DNA of 64,000 nt from Pseudomonas marginalis (GTDB lineage Bacteria; Pseudomonadota; Gammaproteobacteria; Pseudomonadales; Pseudomonadaceae), in NCBI RefSeq assembly GCF_001645105.1, contig NZ_LKEG01000049.1, positions 42,884 through 106,883 on the forward strand, given 5' to 3'. The notes under the pieces are model-generated. The model was not told the DNA's origin. It saw nothing but the letters and a program-made list of their open reading frames with translations, and ran no database searches. Shown one piece after another: positions 16,813 to 28,051 of the stretch. Each line of letters starts with the position of its first letter. Positions within the stretch are counted from its first letter, which is position 1. Position numbers and translations under genes: made by a program.

Positions 16813-16985
16813 GCACAGACTCCTGAGTTCAAGCGCTGAGGAAGGCTACTATGCTCTTTCGTTGTAGTCATTGTTCGTTTGCACTACTTATCGATGATTG
16901 ACTTGTTTTCGCTGCGGTGGAATACGAACATCCTTGAAGATTTTCGACGAGGGGTCGATACACTGCACAAGACAGGAGAACCCTC

Positions 16986-17360
16986 ATGCGAATTTTGCTC
17001 ATTGCTGCCCTGGCCGTCAGTGTTGTCGGCTGCACCCGTTGGTCGATGGACCACCATTTGAACAACGCCTACCGCGCCTACAAGGTCGGTGATTGTGAGC
17101 GTGTCACCCTGGAGTTGTCCCAGGTCGACCGCGAAAGTCGCACCCGACGTTATGTGCAGCCAGAGGTTTCGATGTTGCGCGGGCAATGCCTGGAGCGGCA
17201 AAAGCTGTTCGTCGATGCGGTGCAGACCTACCAATTCATCATCAATCAGTACCCCTCGAGTGAGTACGCCTATCGTGCGCGTGCGCGGCTCGACACCCTG
17301 CAACAACTGGGGCATTACCCTGGCGCAAGCGTCGCTCGGCCGCGTCCAGCTTCGTTATGA
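16986..17360 (+). CDS. Small TPR-like outer-membrane lipoprotein
   Basis: Predicted lipoprotein of 124 residues: signal peptide with lipobox VVGC (Cys16), followed by helical repeats resembling a tetratricopeptide array (AYRAYKVGDCERVTLEL, and FVDAVQTYQFIINQYPSSEYAYRARARL). Trp/Arg after the cysteine suggests outer-membrane sorting. The function is unknown; TPR lipoproteins often scaffold envelope or secretion complexes. AGGAG lies 7 bases before the ATG. A PilZ-domain gene follows 226 bases downstream. Confidence 0.8.
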   Translation: MRILLIAALAVSVVGCTRWSMDHHLNNAYRAYKVGDCERVTLELSQVDRESRTRRYVQPEVSMLRGQCLERQKLFVDAVQTYQFIINQYPSSEYAYRARARLDTLQQLGHYPGASVARPRPASL

Positions 17361-17586
17361 TGATATTCGTCATTTCATAACTGGCCCGTTGCCAGTCTTG
17401 GGCTATCCTTTAGATGTTCGTTTGTACAAGTTTCAAGCGCAAACGGATGTGGGGCCCGGACTCGGCCGCTGTTTAGCGGCAAAATATTGCCTGTTATCAC
17501 ACCGAGATCCAGGGAGAGCGGGCGTTTTGGCCTGTTCCGAATCACTGGCACGGCCGCAGTAATGGCCATTGGATGGCGATCTCACC

Positions 17587-17946
17587 ATGTTTACCGACCG
17601 ACGGATCGAGCGGCATCAGCTACCTTATTTTCTGCAAGTGTTTAACCGCCTCACCGATAAGCCCATCGGTTTTCTAGGCAATGTCTCGGAAGACGGACTG
17701 ATGTTAATCAGCCAATTGCCCATGATGGTCGACGTGGATTTCGAGCTGCGCCTGAAAATTCCCGGTGCTGACGGCACCTTCCATCCGATTGATCTCACGG
17801 CAACCTGTTTGTGGAGCCACGAAGATATCAACCCGCAGCATTATGATTCCGGATTCAGCGTGCTCAAGGCCTCCGAGGAATATGGGCAGTTGATCAGCGT
17901 CTTATTGCACTACTTCAGTTTTGATCCCTTACAGGCGTCGGCCTGA
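17587..17946 (+). CDS. PilZ domain protein
   Basis: Single-domain protein of 119 residues with PilZ features: RRIERHQLPYFLQVF (the RxxxR region binding cyclic di-GMP, here R-R-I-E-R), LGNVSEDGLMLIS (D/NxSxxG-like motif as N-x-S-x-x-G) and a beta-barrel core ending in a helix. PilZ proteins bind cyclic di-GMP and control motility or polysaccharide. The ATG at 17587 is used; a TTG at 17569 is in frame. The target is unknown. Confidence 0.82.
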   Translation: MFTDRRIERHQLPYFLQVFNRLTDKPIGFLGNVSEDGLMLISQLPMMVDVDFELRLKIPGADGTFHPIDLTATCLWSHEDINPQHYDSGFSVLKASEEYGQLISVLLHYFSFDPLQASA

Positions 17947-18008
17947 ATCACAGCGCCTGGTCGACCCGTTCCGGGGTAGTGCAGCCCCTGTTGTGGCCGT
18001 GCGCTGTT

Positions 18009-18037
18009 TAAAGGGGGCTTTTGTCAGAAAGCCCCGG
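18009..18037 (-). terminator. Possible terminator at the end of the DUF58 operon
   Basis: Stem GGGGCTTT/AAAGCCCC overlaps the DUF58 stop codon and is followed on the minus strand by CTTTAAA. The T-run is short, so it is a weak candidate. Confidence 0.4.
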
Positions 18038-19355
18038 CTTTCTTCCAGCCCAGGTAACGTGTCACCAGGGCCGGTCCCAGTTCAGACGGCAAGGTGTCCA
18101 ATACGGATAACCCTTGGGCGCCGAGGCGGTCGTGCAGCTCATCGCGGGTATTGAGGTAGTCGATGGTGCCGCTGTAGGCCAAGGCTTCGGACAAGGTTTG
18201 CACGGGAGCCTGGCGCAATTGATCGAGCACTTCCTCGCGTAAACTGGCCACCATCACCCTATGCTGTCGGCTGATGCGCTTGACGGCCGTCAGCAGCGCC
18301 TCATCGTCCTCATCCCGCAGGTTAGTCACCACGACCACCAATGCACGGCGCTTTTGCCGAGCCAGCAGTTGGCTGGCCGCAGCCTGATAATCGGCAGTCC
18401 GTCGAGTGGTGTCCAGGTCGTATACCGCGTTGAGCAACAGGTTCAACTGGCTACTGCCCTTCACTGGCGCGAGGTAGCGCGGCTGGTCACTGGCAAAGGT
18501 GCACAGTCCCACCGCATCACCCTCACGCAAGGCGACGTAGCTGAGCAACAGGCAGGCATTGAGGGCATGGTCAAAATGCGACAGCTCGTCATCCTGGCTG
18601 CGCATGCGTCGGCCACAATCAAGCATGAACACGATCTGTTGGTCGCGTTCATCCTGGTATTCACGGGCGATGGGGGTGCGCTGCCGCGCGGTGGCCTTCC
18701 AGTCGATTTGCCGCAGGCTGTCGCCGTCGCGAAACTCGCGCAACTGATGAAAGTCCAGCCCCAACCCTCGGCGTTGACGTTGACGCACACCCAGTTGGCT
18801 CAGCCAGTTGTCCACGCCCAGCAGCTGTGCGCCGTAGAGTCGGGCGAAATCCGGGTAGACGCGGGTGGCATCGCTCACCTCGATAAAGCGCCGCGCTGAC
18901 CACAGCCCCATTGGGCTGGGCAGCAGAATTTCACAGCGGCTGAAACTGAAGTGTCCCCGCCGCAGTGGGCGCAGACGATAACCCAGCTCACTGCGTTCAC
19001 CGGGGCGCAGGGTTATGGACTGGGGCATGTTTTCCACGGTCAACCCGTCGGGGACATGATCGAATACCTGCACTGTCAGCGGCTGTGGGAAGTCATGCTC
19101 CAAGGCCAGGCGTACCTCGCCCCACCGTCCAAGTGCCAGGCTTGTGGGCATCTGTCGGTGTACGCGGGGAGATGGGCGACGACGCAGGCGCATCGCATCC
19201 AGCATGGCCAGCAGCAACAGCGCCAGGAGCAATCCCCACGTCACGGAGTGCAAGGTGTCGGGCACTTTGAACTGCAATGCTGCTGCAGTGCCCAGCAGGA
19301 TGCCCAGGCCCAGCAATACGCCGAGCCAGTTCAACAGCAGACGGGTCGGTTTCAT
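18024..19355 (-). CDS. DUF58 domain protein, last gene of MoxR operon
   Basis: Membrane-anchored protein of 443 residues: two N-terminal membrane segments (about 8-60), then the DUF58 signature near residues 190-225 (DFHQLREFRDGDSLRQIDWKATAR), followed by a von Willebrand A-like fold (QQIVFMLDCGRRM, with residues positioned like a degenerate metal site). DUF58 proteins accompany MoxR AAA+ ATPases and are thought to be their clients or adaptors. It starts 7 bases after moxR ends. Confidence 0.85.
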   Translation of the reverse strand: MKPTRLLLNWLGVLLGLGILLGTAAALQFKVPDTLHSVTWGLLLALLLLAMLDAMRLRRRPSPRVHRQMPTSLALGRWGEVRLALEHDFPQPLTVQVFDHVPDGLTVENMPQSITLRPGERSELGYRLRPLRRGHFSFSRCEILLPSPMGLWSARRFIEVSDATRVYPDFARLYGAQLLGVDNWLSQLGVRQRQRRGLGLDFHQLREFRDGDSLRQIDWKATARQRTPIAREYQDERDQQIVFMLDCGRRMRSQDDELSHFDHALNACLLLSYVALREGDAVGLCTFASDQPRYLAPVKGSSQLNLLLNAVYDLDTTRRTADYQAAASQLLARQKRRALVVVVTNLRDEDDEALLTAVKRISRQHRVMVASLREEVLDQLRQAPVQTLSEALAYSGTIDYLNTRDELHDRLGAQGLSVLDTLPSELGPALVTRYLGWKKAGAF

Positions 19356-19362
19356 GGGCGAG

Positions 19363-20354
<992 letters not shown>

Positions 20355-20358
<4 letters not shown>

Positions 20359-21524
20359 AGGGCATTCCTGAGGGTTTGCAGGCATGCCACCTGCCGGCTG
20401 AAATCGGCGCTGGAGAGCCGTTTTGCCGGGAGTGGGCCAAGGGCCTGGCCGATCACGTGAGAAGGTTGACGCGTCAGGTGTTCAAGCACCCGCCACTGTT
20501 CTGCGTTGTCGAGGTGTTCAAAACCTGGGTGACGGCGCCGTGCGGTGCGCAAGATATCGCGCTGTAGGGCATGCAGCAGCGTGCCATGGCCGCTACGGCG
20601 CAACAGGAAGTCGGCGCTGGCTTTCAGGTGTTCCTGCAATTGGCGACGGGCGTTGGAGGCGGGTGGTTGGACCGGGCCATGACGCATACCGGCCCGCCAA
20701 AGTGCCAGGGCAACCAGGGCAATGAGTGCCACCAGGGCTTGGGGGAAATACCGTAGCAATAAGGTGAACAGGTCGTCGAAGTCACTGTTGAACAGCAAGG
20801 TCACGGCGGTGCCCTGGTTCAGGTACCACAGCAGCCAGGCATTATCGTGCTTGCCTATGTTCGGGGTTTTCCACAGGTCGCTGTCGGTGATGACCGTGAC
20901 GCTGCCTTCCCCGAGGTGGAGTTGCATCAGGTGAGTCGACTTTGCGCTATTGGCGGAAAATTGCGCCAGATGCTTGGGGTCGGTGAGGTTGAAGTCCGTG
21001 TCGAAACTGAAATACACCGGTGAGGTTTCATTGTCGACATAGAGCTTGGTCAGGTCCGGGGCTTTCTTTTTAGGCGGCTTTTCACGGGTGGGGGCGAGCT
21101 CGTCAGGCTCGTCACTCAAGGTCTGGTGGATAGGCAGACGATCGAGCAGCAGGTCGCCGCTTTTGCCGGTCTCTTCATCCCAGAGTGCCTCGGCCACCAA
21201 TAGCAGGTGGCCGCCGGATTTTGCCCATCCCAGCAGTTGCTCCACCTGGCGGGGCGACATGTTACTGCGTTCGCTGAGCAGCAATAGGCTGTTGCCCTTG
21301 GCCGGCAGGGCCGTCAGCCGTTCCAGGCTATTGGCCTGTTCAACTGTCAGGCCTTGTTGGCGCAGAAAGTGTTCGGCCGCCAGGTAGGGGTTGGCCAAGG
21401 CTTCCGGGGAAGGGCCACGGTCCACGACTTCATCGTAGGGAATCGCCTTGCTCCAGGCGTAGTAACCACCCGCTCCAAGCAGGCACGCCAGCAATAACCC
21501 AACCCACAGTAATGGCCGGTTCAT
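20355..21524 (-). CDS. DUF4350 domain membrane protein
   Basis: Protein of 389 residues with an N-terminal membrane anchor (5-25), a periplasmic DUF4350 region (about 40-240; segments GNSLLLLSERSNMSPRQVE and GGHLLLVAEALWDE resemble a glutamine-amidotransferase-like Rossmann fold), a second membrane segment near 263-282 and a cytoplasmic helical tail. It overlaps both neighbours by four bases. The domain occurs repeatedly in MoxR/DUF58 operons; its biochemical function is not known. Confidence 0.82.
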
Positions 21525-23050
21525 GGCTGGCTCCCTGAGTTGAACAGGGTGCGCCAGTCACTGCACAGTTTTTGCTGGGCGGTGAGGGGGGGAAGGCGAT
21601 GGCCATAGGCGAGGTTTTGCCAGTGCCGAGTCAGCTCATCGCTGAAAGCCAGCAATTGCGGCTGCTGCAATTGGTTTACACGTGCCAGGACCTGACCTTC
21701 GGTGTCAGCGCTTTTCAGCGGCAGGCTGAAGTCATGCAGCAGTCGGCTGAGAAGGCCCCGATACAGCAGGCCGAGGGCTTCCCTGGGTTGGGTGGCCCAC
21801 AGCTGTTCCGCAGCGCTGGCGACATCGTCGGGCAGGGTCTCGACGCCCAGTTCAAGGCCGAACAGTTGCGCAGGTAGGGGGGCGACGGTTTTCGGTTTGC
21901 GAGGCCCCCGCCGAGTGACGAAGGTGCGCAACCATTCGCGATACCGCCACGCGAGCATGATCAGGCTACCGATCAGAAGCCCCCACAACAGGACTTCCAA
22001 ACCTTGGGCGATGTGTTTGAAGGTATTGCTGTTGAGGTTGTCCAGCAGCGCCTTCAGCCAGGCCGGAAGTCTGCCATCACTGTGAGCCTTGTTTTTAGTG
22101 GCGGGTTGTTCTTCGCCGAAGCGATAGCGGGTGACGGTTTCCGGGTTTTTGAAGGGCGGCTTGTCCAGTATCACCTTTACGGACTGGCTCGCACTCTGGG
22201 TGCTCAGCGGCTTGGGTGGACTGGAAGGATCGGCCATGACGGGCTGACTGAATGGCAGCAACGTTAACCCGATCATCAGTAATAGCAACGGCACCACACT
22301 GCTCAGGCGTTGGCGAAGACGTCGGAAGACCAACTCCAAGTCCCAGGCTTCCAGTGCGGTGCGGCGGTTAAGGTAGAGGCTGAAACCGCAGGCGACGTAG
22401 ATCGGCTCCCAAAACACCAGGATCAAGGCATAGAAGGCGTTGCCCAGGTGTTCCAACCAAAGCCCTTCCGCGCTTGTCGCCAGTGCCAGGCGTTGCCAGT
22501 CCCAATCCGTCTCGATGTTTTGGGGAATAAAGAAATAGAACAGCGCCATGCAACCAAACCACAGGCCGATTTCCAGGTGCACCCCGACGGTGGTCAGCCA
22601 ACGTGCGGCGCCGGCGTTGCGTTGCTGCAGTACGCCCAGGCGTTTTTGGCGTGCTGGGCCATCCAGGCCTTCGAGTTGGCTCACAGGCATTAAAAAGCTT
22701 CGGCTCAGGCTGAGCCGTCGCCAGGTCAGGCTGGCCAGCAGCTGGCCTTTGAGCAGGCTTGGCCACTGGCGCACCGCCTGCTTGACGCTGGGCGTTTCGC
22801 CAAACAAGGCCTTGGACAGGATGTACAGCGGCAAGCGGTCAAAGGCGGGCTTGAGCCACCAGAACAGGAATATCGCCGTAGACGGGTACTGCCACAGCAG
22901 GGCAGTGAGTAAGGCAAACACTGGCAGGGTGACCAACGCCCAACTGCTCATCAATAGCAGGCGGTGTTCCCGTGCCATTAGTACGCCAAGGTCCATGGCC
23001 TCCCAGGCAGTACGGGGGCGGATTACCACGCTGGCATCACTCAGGCGCAT
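21521..23050 (-). CDS. DUF4129 domain membrane protein
   Basis: Integral membrane protein of 509 residues with several membrane segments in the N-terminal half and one near 350, then a C-terminal cytoplasmic DUF4129 domain (about 410-500, containing ALGLLYRGLLSRLLHDF and FSDELTRHWQNLAYG). ATG at 23050 is preceded by GGAAGGA. It overlaps the SpoIIM-like gene by 14 bases and the DUF4350 gene by 4. DUF4129 is frequently found with MoxR operons and sometimes fused to transglutaminase-like domains, which are absent here. Confidence 0.82.
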   Translation of the reverse strand: MRLSDASVVIRPRTAWEAMDLGVLMAREHRLLLMSSWALVTLPVFALLTALLWQYPSTAIFLFWWLKPAFDRLPLYILSKALFGETPSVKQAVRQWPSLLKGQLLASLTWRRLSLSRSFLMPVSQLEGLDGPARQKRLGVLQQRNAGAARWLTTVGVHLEIGLWFGCMALFYFFIPQNIETDWDWQRLALATSAEGLWLEHLGNAFYALILVFWEPIYVACGFSLYLNRRTALEAWDLELVFRRLRQRLSSVVPLLLLMIGLTLLPFSQPVMADPSSPPKPLSTQSASQSVKVILDKPPFKNPETVTRYRFGEEQPATKNKAHSDGRLPAWLKALLDNLNSNTFKHIAQGLEVLLWGLLIGSLIMLAWRYREWLRTFVTRRGPRKPKTVAPLPAQLFGLELGVETLPDDVASAAEQLWATQPREALGLLYRGLLSRLLHDFSLPLKSADTEGQVLARVNQLQQPQLLAFSDELTRHWQNLAYGHRLPPLTAQQKLCSDWRTLFNSGSQP

Positions 23051-24017
23051 GGTGGGTCCTTCCGGCAACGCTCAGGTAAACGATCACCAGCAGCCACAGG
23101 ACAGCGCCCACCAGGTATTTGACCCAAGGGGTTATCGCAGTGGTGGATGACCAGTAGGCCTCGATGAAGGCAGCGATCAGTAGGAAGATCATGACGCCGC
23201 ACAACATTTGCACGCTCTTGCGCGCCGCCAGCCGTAAGGATTCACCACGGGTCAACTGTCGCGGAGCGATCAGCGCCCAGCCCAACTGCAAACCGGCGGC
23301 ACCGGCGAGGGCGATCGCGGTCAGTTCGAATGCGCCATGGCCGATGACGAATGACCAGAAGGTCTGGCCATAGCCGATTTCGGTCAGGTGCCCGGAGACT
23401 GCACCGATGACCAGACCGTTGAAAATCAGAAAGAACACGCTGCCCAGGCCGAACAATAAGCCGGCGGCAAATGTCTGGAACGCGATACCGATGTTGTGCA
23501 TCACGTAGTAGCCGAACATCATCCAGTCTTCGCTCGATGCTCGCTTGGCGGCGCGGCCCAGGCGGCTGGCGTCGGGGTCATACATGCCCTGCATCTCGGC
23601 CACTTGCTGGGGGCTGACGATGCTGTAGATCAGGTCCGGAAACAGGTACACCAGCAGCGCGATACCGATCAGGCTGCCAAAGAACAGCAGGCTTGCTATC
23701 AGCACGAAACGCCACTGTTCCCGCACTAACCGAGGAAAATCGGCGAGTACGAACCCCAGTACATTGGCCGCCAATTGGCTGCGATGGCGGTAAAGTTGTT
23801 GATGGCCGCGCAGGGCCAGTTGCTGCAGTGGGTCTACCAGATAGCTGCTGTAGCCACGCTCCTGGGCCAGGGCCAGGTGCTGGCACAGGCGTCGGTACTG
23901 ATGGGGGAAGTCAGCCACGTCGTCGGGCTTGGCCTTACCTTGCTCCAACTGTTTCAGGTGTTCGGCAAAGGCTTGCCATTGGGGCTGGTGGCGGCTTTCG
24001 AAAAGGCTCTGCTTCAT
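23037..24017 (-). CDS. SpoIIM-like (stage II sporulation protein M family) membrane protein
   Basis: Protein of 326 residues: a soluble helical N-terminal part (1-95), then about six membrane segments. The sequences NIGIAFQTFAAGLLFGLGSVFFLIFNG and IGHGAFELTAIALAGAAGLQLG are characteristic of the SpoIIM/DUF95 family, named after a sporulation protein although this organism does not sporulate. It overlaps the RDD gene by 4 bases and lies second in the operon. A channel-like or scaffold role is possible but unproven. Confidence 0.85.
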   Translation of the reverse strand: MKQSLFESRHQPQWQAFAEHLKQLEQGKAKPDDVADFPHQYRRLCQHLALAQERGYSSYLVDPLQQLALRGHQQLYRHRSQLAANVLGFVLADFPRLVREQWRFVLIASLLFFGSLIGIALLVYLFPDLIYSIVSPQQVAEMQGMYDPDASRLGRAAKRASSEDWMMFGYYVMHNIGIAFQTFAAGLLFGLGSVFFLIFNGLVIGAVSGHLTEIGYGQTFWSFVIGHGAFELTAIALAGAAGLQLGWALIAPRQLTRGESLRLAARKSVQMLCGVMIFLLIAAFIEAYWSSTTAITPWVKYLVGAVLWLLVIVYLSVAGRTHHAPE

Positions 24018-24706
24018 GTTGGCCCCAACAGGCCACGGGCCACGCCGTTGAGTTGCTCTACAGCGCGAGCCGGGGATACCTGCAAAGGGGTGGCGAGAAT
24101 CGAAGCCAGCTCGTGAACGCGCTCGGTGGACAGTTCAGTCTGGCGTTCCGCGAAGGCAAGGATGGCCCGTTGTTCGCTCAAGTCCAGGGCAAAGGGCAGG
24201 CGCAAGGCTGCAGCTTGAGGTATCTGGGGGCGCTCCAACGGCTGCTCTCGGTAAATCACCAGTGTGCCGGCGGCCAGGTCGCCCAGGCGCTTGAAGTGGA
24301 CATGCTGCAGGCAACTGATAGCGCCGAGGAAATAGCCGAATGGCAGCATGTCGACAAATCGCAGCAGGTTACGGATCAGTGACGCGGACCAGCTAATCGG
24401 GGTGCCGTCATCTTGTACGACACGTAACCCCATGACCTGTTTGCCGGGCGAGCATCCCTGGTTAAGCACCTCGAACAGCACCATGTACCACCAACTGATC
24501 AGGAACAGCAGCAGCGAGCCCAGGCCGATACCGACGTTGCCCAGCAAGGCCAGCGGTACCAACAGAATACCCATGATGACTCCGCGCAAACCCAAGTCAA
24601 AGGCGAAGGCCAGCACGCGTGGCACCAGGCCGGCCGGGCGCAGTGGCAGGTCGATGCCCTCCGGGGTCTCGATCTGGTAGCGGGTGTCCAATGGGGCTGA
24701 CGGCAT
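24014..24706 (-). CDS. RDD family membrane protein, first gene of MoxR operon
   Basis: Membrane protein of 230 residues with the RDD family pattern: LVPRVLAFAFDLGLRGV (Arg and Asp in helix 1), two or three further hydrophobic segments and a conserved CSPGKQVMGLRVVQDDG loop. The ATG at 24706 has AAGGATCG upstream; the in-frame extension to 24835 adds an unlikely leader. Six genes from here to 18024 overlap or nearly touch, so they form one operon starting in the 167-base gap shared with sbcB. RDD proteins include ion antiporters, but specificity here is unknown. Confidence 0.85.
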   Translation of the reverse strand: MPSAPLDTRYQIETPEGIDLPLRPAGLVPRVLAFAFDLGLRGVIMGILLVPLALLGNVGIGLGSLLLFLISWWYMVLFEVLNQGCSPGKQVMGLRVVQDDGTPISWSASLIRNLLRFVDMLPFGYFLGAISCLQHVHFKRLGDLAAGTLVIYREQPLERPQIPQAAALRLPFALDLSEQRAILAFAERQTELSTERVHELASILATPLQVSPARAVEQLNGVARGLLGPT

Positions 24707-24873
24707 CGCGATCCTTGGCAGTGCAGAGTGGCTGGAAGACACGGATGCTAGCAGTGTCGGCGATGGAAGCAACCATTCAAGGTTTTGCTGGATGTTTGTA
24801 CAGTGCATTTGGTGCTGGTCGCGGGGGTTGTTCAACGCCTAGACTTTGACGATCTTCAGTACAGGAAAAGCCC

Positions 24874-26301
24874 GTGACCTCCATTTTCTGGTACGACTAT
24901 GAAACCACCGGTATCAACCCGCGCAGCGACCGCCCACTTCAGGTAGCCGGCATTCGTACGGACCTCGAACTCAACGAGATCGGCGCGCCGGTCAATCTTT
25001 ATTGCCAGCCCAGCGACGATATCCTGCCCCATCCTGTCGCCTGTGCGATTACCGGTATCACCCCCGCGATACTCGCGGAAAAAGGCTTGGCCGAGGCCGA
25101 CTTCATGACGCGGGTGCACACTGAACTGGCCGCCCCGGGGACCTGCGGCGCGGGTTACAACACCTTGCGGTTCGACGATGAAATGACGCGCTACAGCCTG
25201 TATCGCAATTTCTTTGATCCTTACGCACGGGAATGGCAGGGCGGTAACAGTCGCTGGGATTTGATCGATGTCGTCCGCACGGCCTACGCCCTGCGCCCCG
25301 AGGGGATTGAATGGCCACAGCAGGATGGGCGCGTCACGCTCAAGTTGGAACGCCTGACCGAAGCCAACGGTATCGACCATGGTCAGGCGCACGATGCGTT
25401 GTCCGACGTACGCGCCACGATTGCCCTGGCTCGACGGGTTCGTGAGAAACAACCCAAGCTGTATGAATGGTTGTTTCAGCTGCGCAGCAAGCAACGGGTG
25501 ATGGACCAGGTGCGCTTGCTGCAACCGATGGTGCACATCTCCGGGCGCTTTTCCGCCGAGCGTCATTACCTGGGGGTTGTGCTGCCGCTGGCATGGCACC
25601 CGCGCAATCGCAATGCCTTGATCGTCTGCGACCTTGGGCTCGACCCGCAAGGGTTGCTGGACCTTGATGCCGACACGCTGCGCCAACGTCTTTATACCCG
25701 CCGTGAAGCGCTGTCGGAGGGCGAACTGCCGGTACCGCTCAAACTGGTGCATATCAATCGCTGCCCGGTGGTTGCTCCCCTGAATGTGCTACGGGCAGAA
25801 GATCGTGAACGCCTGCACTTGGACATGAATATTTATCAGGAGCGAGCGCTGCGGCTAACTGACGCACAGGAAGTTTGGCGCGATAAGTTAGCGGCCATTT
25901 ACGCCGAAGAGGATTTCGCGGCGAGTGCTGACCCGGAACAACAGCTTTACGACGGTTTTATCGGGGACCGGGATCGGCGTTTATGTGAACAAGTCCGCAC
26001 GGCCGAGCCTGCGCAATTAGCACGCCAGCAGTGGCCATTTGATGATCACCGTTTGCCTGAATTATTATTTCGCTACCGTGCACGTAACTTCCCCGATACC
26101 TTGAACAGCGAGGAGCAACAACGCTGGAAACTTTTTTGTCAGCAACGTTTGTCCAGCCCGGAATGGGGCGCACCGAATACCCTTGACGCATTTAATCAGG
26201 CTCGGCAGGAGTTTGCCGTTAGTGCGACGTCGTTTCAGCATGGGGTGCTGGAGCAATGGCAGGAATATGCGGACACTCTCGCCGCGAGGATGAATCTGTA
26301 A
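24874..26301 (+). CDS. sbcB: Exodeoxyribonuclease I
   Basis: Processive 3'-5' single-strand DNA exonuclease used in recombination and mismatch repair. The 475-residue protein carries the DnaQ-type acidic motifs: Exo I YDYETTGINP, Exo II GYNTLRFDDEMTRY and Exo III HDALSDVRATI, followed by the SH3-like and C-terminal domains of ExoI. The GTG at 24874 is preceded by AGGAAAAG. It is divergent from the MoxR operon and ends in a shared terminator with mvaT. Confidence 0.94.
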   Translation: MTSIFWYDYETTGINPRSDRPLQVAGIRTDLELNEIGAPVNLYCQPSDDILPHPVACAITGITPAILAEKGLAEADFMTRVHTELAAPGTCGAGYNTLRFDDEMTRYSLYRNFFDPYAREWQGGNSRWDLIDVVRTAYALRPEGIEWPQQDGRVTLKLERLTEANGIDHGQAHDALSDVRATIALARRVREKQPKLYEWLFQLRSKQRVMDQVRLLQPMVHISGRFSAERHYLGVVLPLAWHPRNRNALIVCDLGLDPQGLLDLDADTLRQRLYTRREALSEGELPVPLKLVHINRCPVVAPLNVLRAEDRERLHLDMNIYQERALRLTDAQEVWRDKLAAIYAEEDFAASADPEQQLYDGFIGDRDRRLCEQVRTAEPAQLARQQWPFDDHRLPELLFRYRARNFPDTLNSEEQQRWKLFCQQRLSSPEWGAPNTLDAFNQARQEFAVSATSFQHGVLEQWQEYADTLAARMNL

Positions 26302-26328
26302 TCGGGGTTCACAGAATAGACAGGCAAT

Positions 26329-26356
26329 AAAAAACGCCAGCAGGCTGGCGTTTTTT
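26329..26356. terminator. Bidirectional terminator sbcB/mvaT
   Basis: Compact stem CGCCAG-CAGG-CTGGCG flanked by six A and six T, between convergent genes. Confidence 0.93.
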
Positions 26357-26391
26357 AATGTGTCGCGTATCAGGCGCGAGCCTGGCGAGGC

Positions 26392-26766
26392 TTAGCCCAG
26401 CAGGGTAGCCCAACCTTCAACCACGTCACCGCCCCACTTGGCTTTCCACTCTTTCAGCGTTTTGTGGTTGCCACCTTTGGTTTCAATCACTTCGCCGTTG
26501 TGCGGGTTCTTGTATTGTTTGACCTTGCGAGCACGCTTGGTGCCGGTAGTTTTCACAGCGCCGCGCGGTGCTTTAACTTTCGACTCTGGATCCAGCAGCG
26601 CGATGATGTCACGCAGGGATTTGGAGTATTCACCCATCAGGGTGCGCAGTTTGCCTTCGAATTCCAGCTCGGTTTGCAGTTTGTCGTCTTGGGACAGGTT
26701 CTTCAAACGGGCTTGCAGCTCTTTGATAGCTTCTTCGGTGGCACGGTATTCGTTGATCAGAGACAT
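26392..26766 (-). CDS. mvaT: H-NS family xenogeneic silencer MvaT
   Basis: Nucleoid protein of 124 residues that binds AT-rich DNA and silences acquired genes. N-terminal coiled-coil oligomerisation domain (1-60, EYRATEEAIKELQARLKNL) and C-terminal DNA-binding domain with the MvaT signature YKNPHNGEVIETKGGNHKTL, whose Lys-Gly-Gly-Asn loop enters the minor groove. The ATG at 26766 gives the standard MSLINEY start. The AT-rich upstream region with an inverted repeat is consistent with autoregulation. MvaU/TurB paralogues would lie elsewhere. Confidence 0.95.
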   Translation of the reverse strand: MSLINEYRATEEAIKELQARLKNLSQDDKLQTELEFEGKLRTLMGEYSKSLRDIIALLDPESKVKAPRGAVKTTGTKRARKVKQYKNPHNGEVIETKGGNHKTLKEWKAKWGGDVVEGWATLLG

Positions 26767-27116
26767 GTGGACTACCTTATGTAGAGCGCTGATTGACAGG
26801 GATAGTGGCCCAATAATAGTCAGGCGGTATGCCCAAGTAAACATTTAAGGTCGCATTTATGTGAATTACTTTAAATGTTTGTAGCAATGCTATGCATTCG
26901 AGTTAATTACAAGGGCGTAGACCTAAAGACAATTCTCCTGAAATGCGCGGAACAACCGTAGGGTGGCGAAATAGATTCATATAAAGGTGGTAAAACCTTA
27001 GCTTCTTAAGGGGCAAGGCGTGGGCCGGCGATCAGAATAAGCGTTAACGGATACTGCAGTTTTCCTGCGCAATCGCTAGAATGGCGGCCTTTGCGAAGTT
27101 CTGGAGTTTCCCCCTA
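26767..27116. promoter_or_regulatory. AT-rich divergent region mvaT-purU
   Basis: This 350-base gap is AT-richer than its surroundings. A perfect 10-base inverted repeat AAACATTTAA/TTAAATGTTT with a 22-base spacer lies at 26839-26880, about 75 bases upstream of the mvaT start. No open reading frame is convincing. It probably holds the mvaT and purU promoters, and the AT tract could be bound by MvaT itself. Confidence 0.5.
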
Positions 27117-27965
<849 letters not shown>

Positions 27966-27990
27966 CCGACCTGTTGTGATTGAAGAATGA

Positions 27991-28025
27991 AGGGCCTGGG
28001 CGTTAAATCGTCCCAGGCCCTTTTT
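27991..28025 (+). terminator. Terminator after purU
   Basis: Stem GGGCCTGGG/CCCAGGCCC (one bulge) with a 10-base loop followed by TTTTT. Confidence 0.88.
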
Positions 28026-28051
28026 CTTTGCGTGCCGTTGAGGAGTGAGCA

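Noticed and set aside
15307..16839. 510-codon frame opposite pyruvate kinase
   Set aside because: Antisense shadow, low complexity and no domain.
16864..16887. GTAGT/ACTAC inverted repeat upstream of pyruvate kinase as a HexR operator
   Set aside because: The 14-base spacer is too long for the known HexR palindrome and the arms are short.
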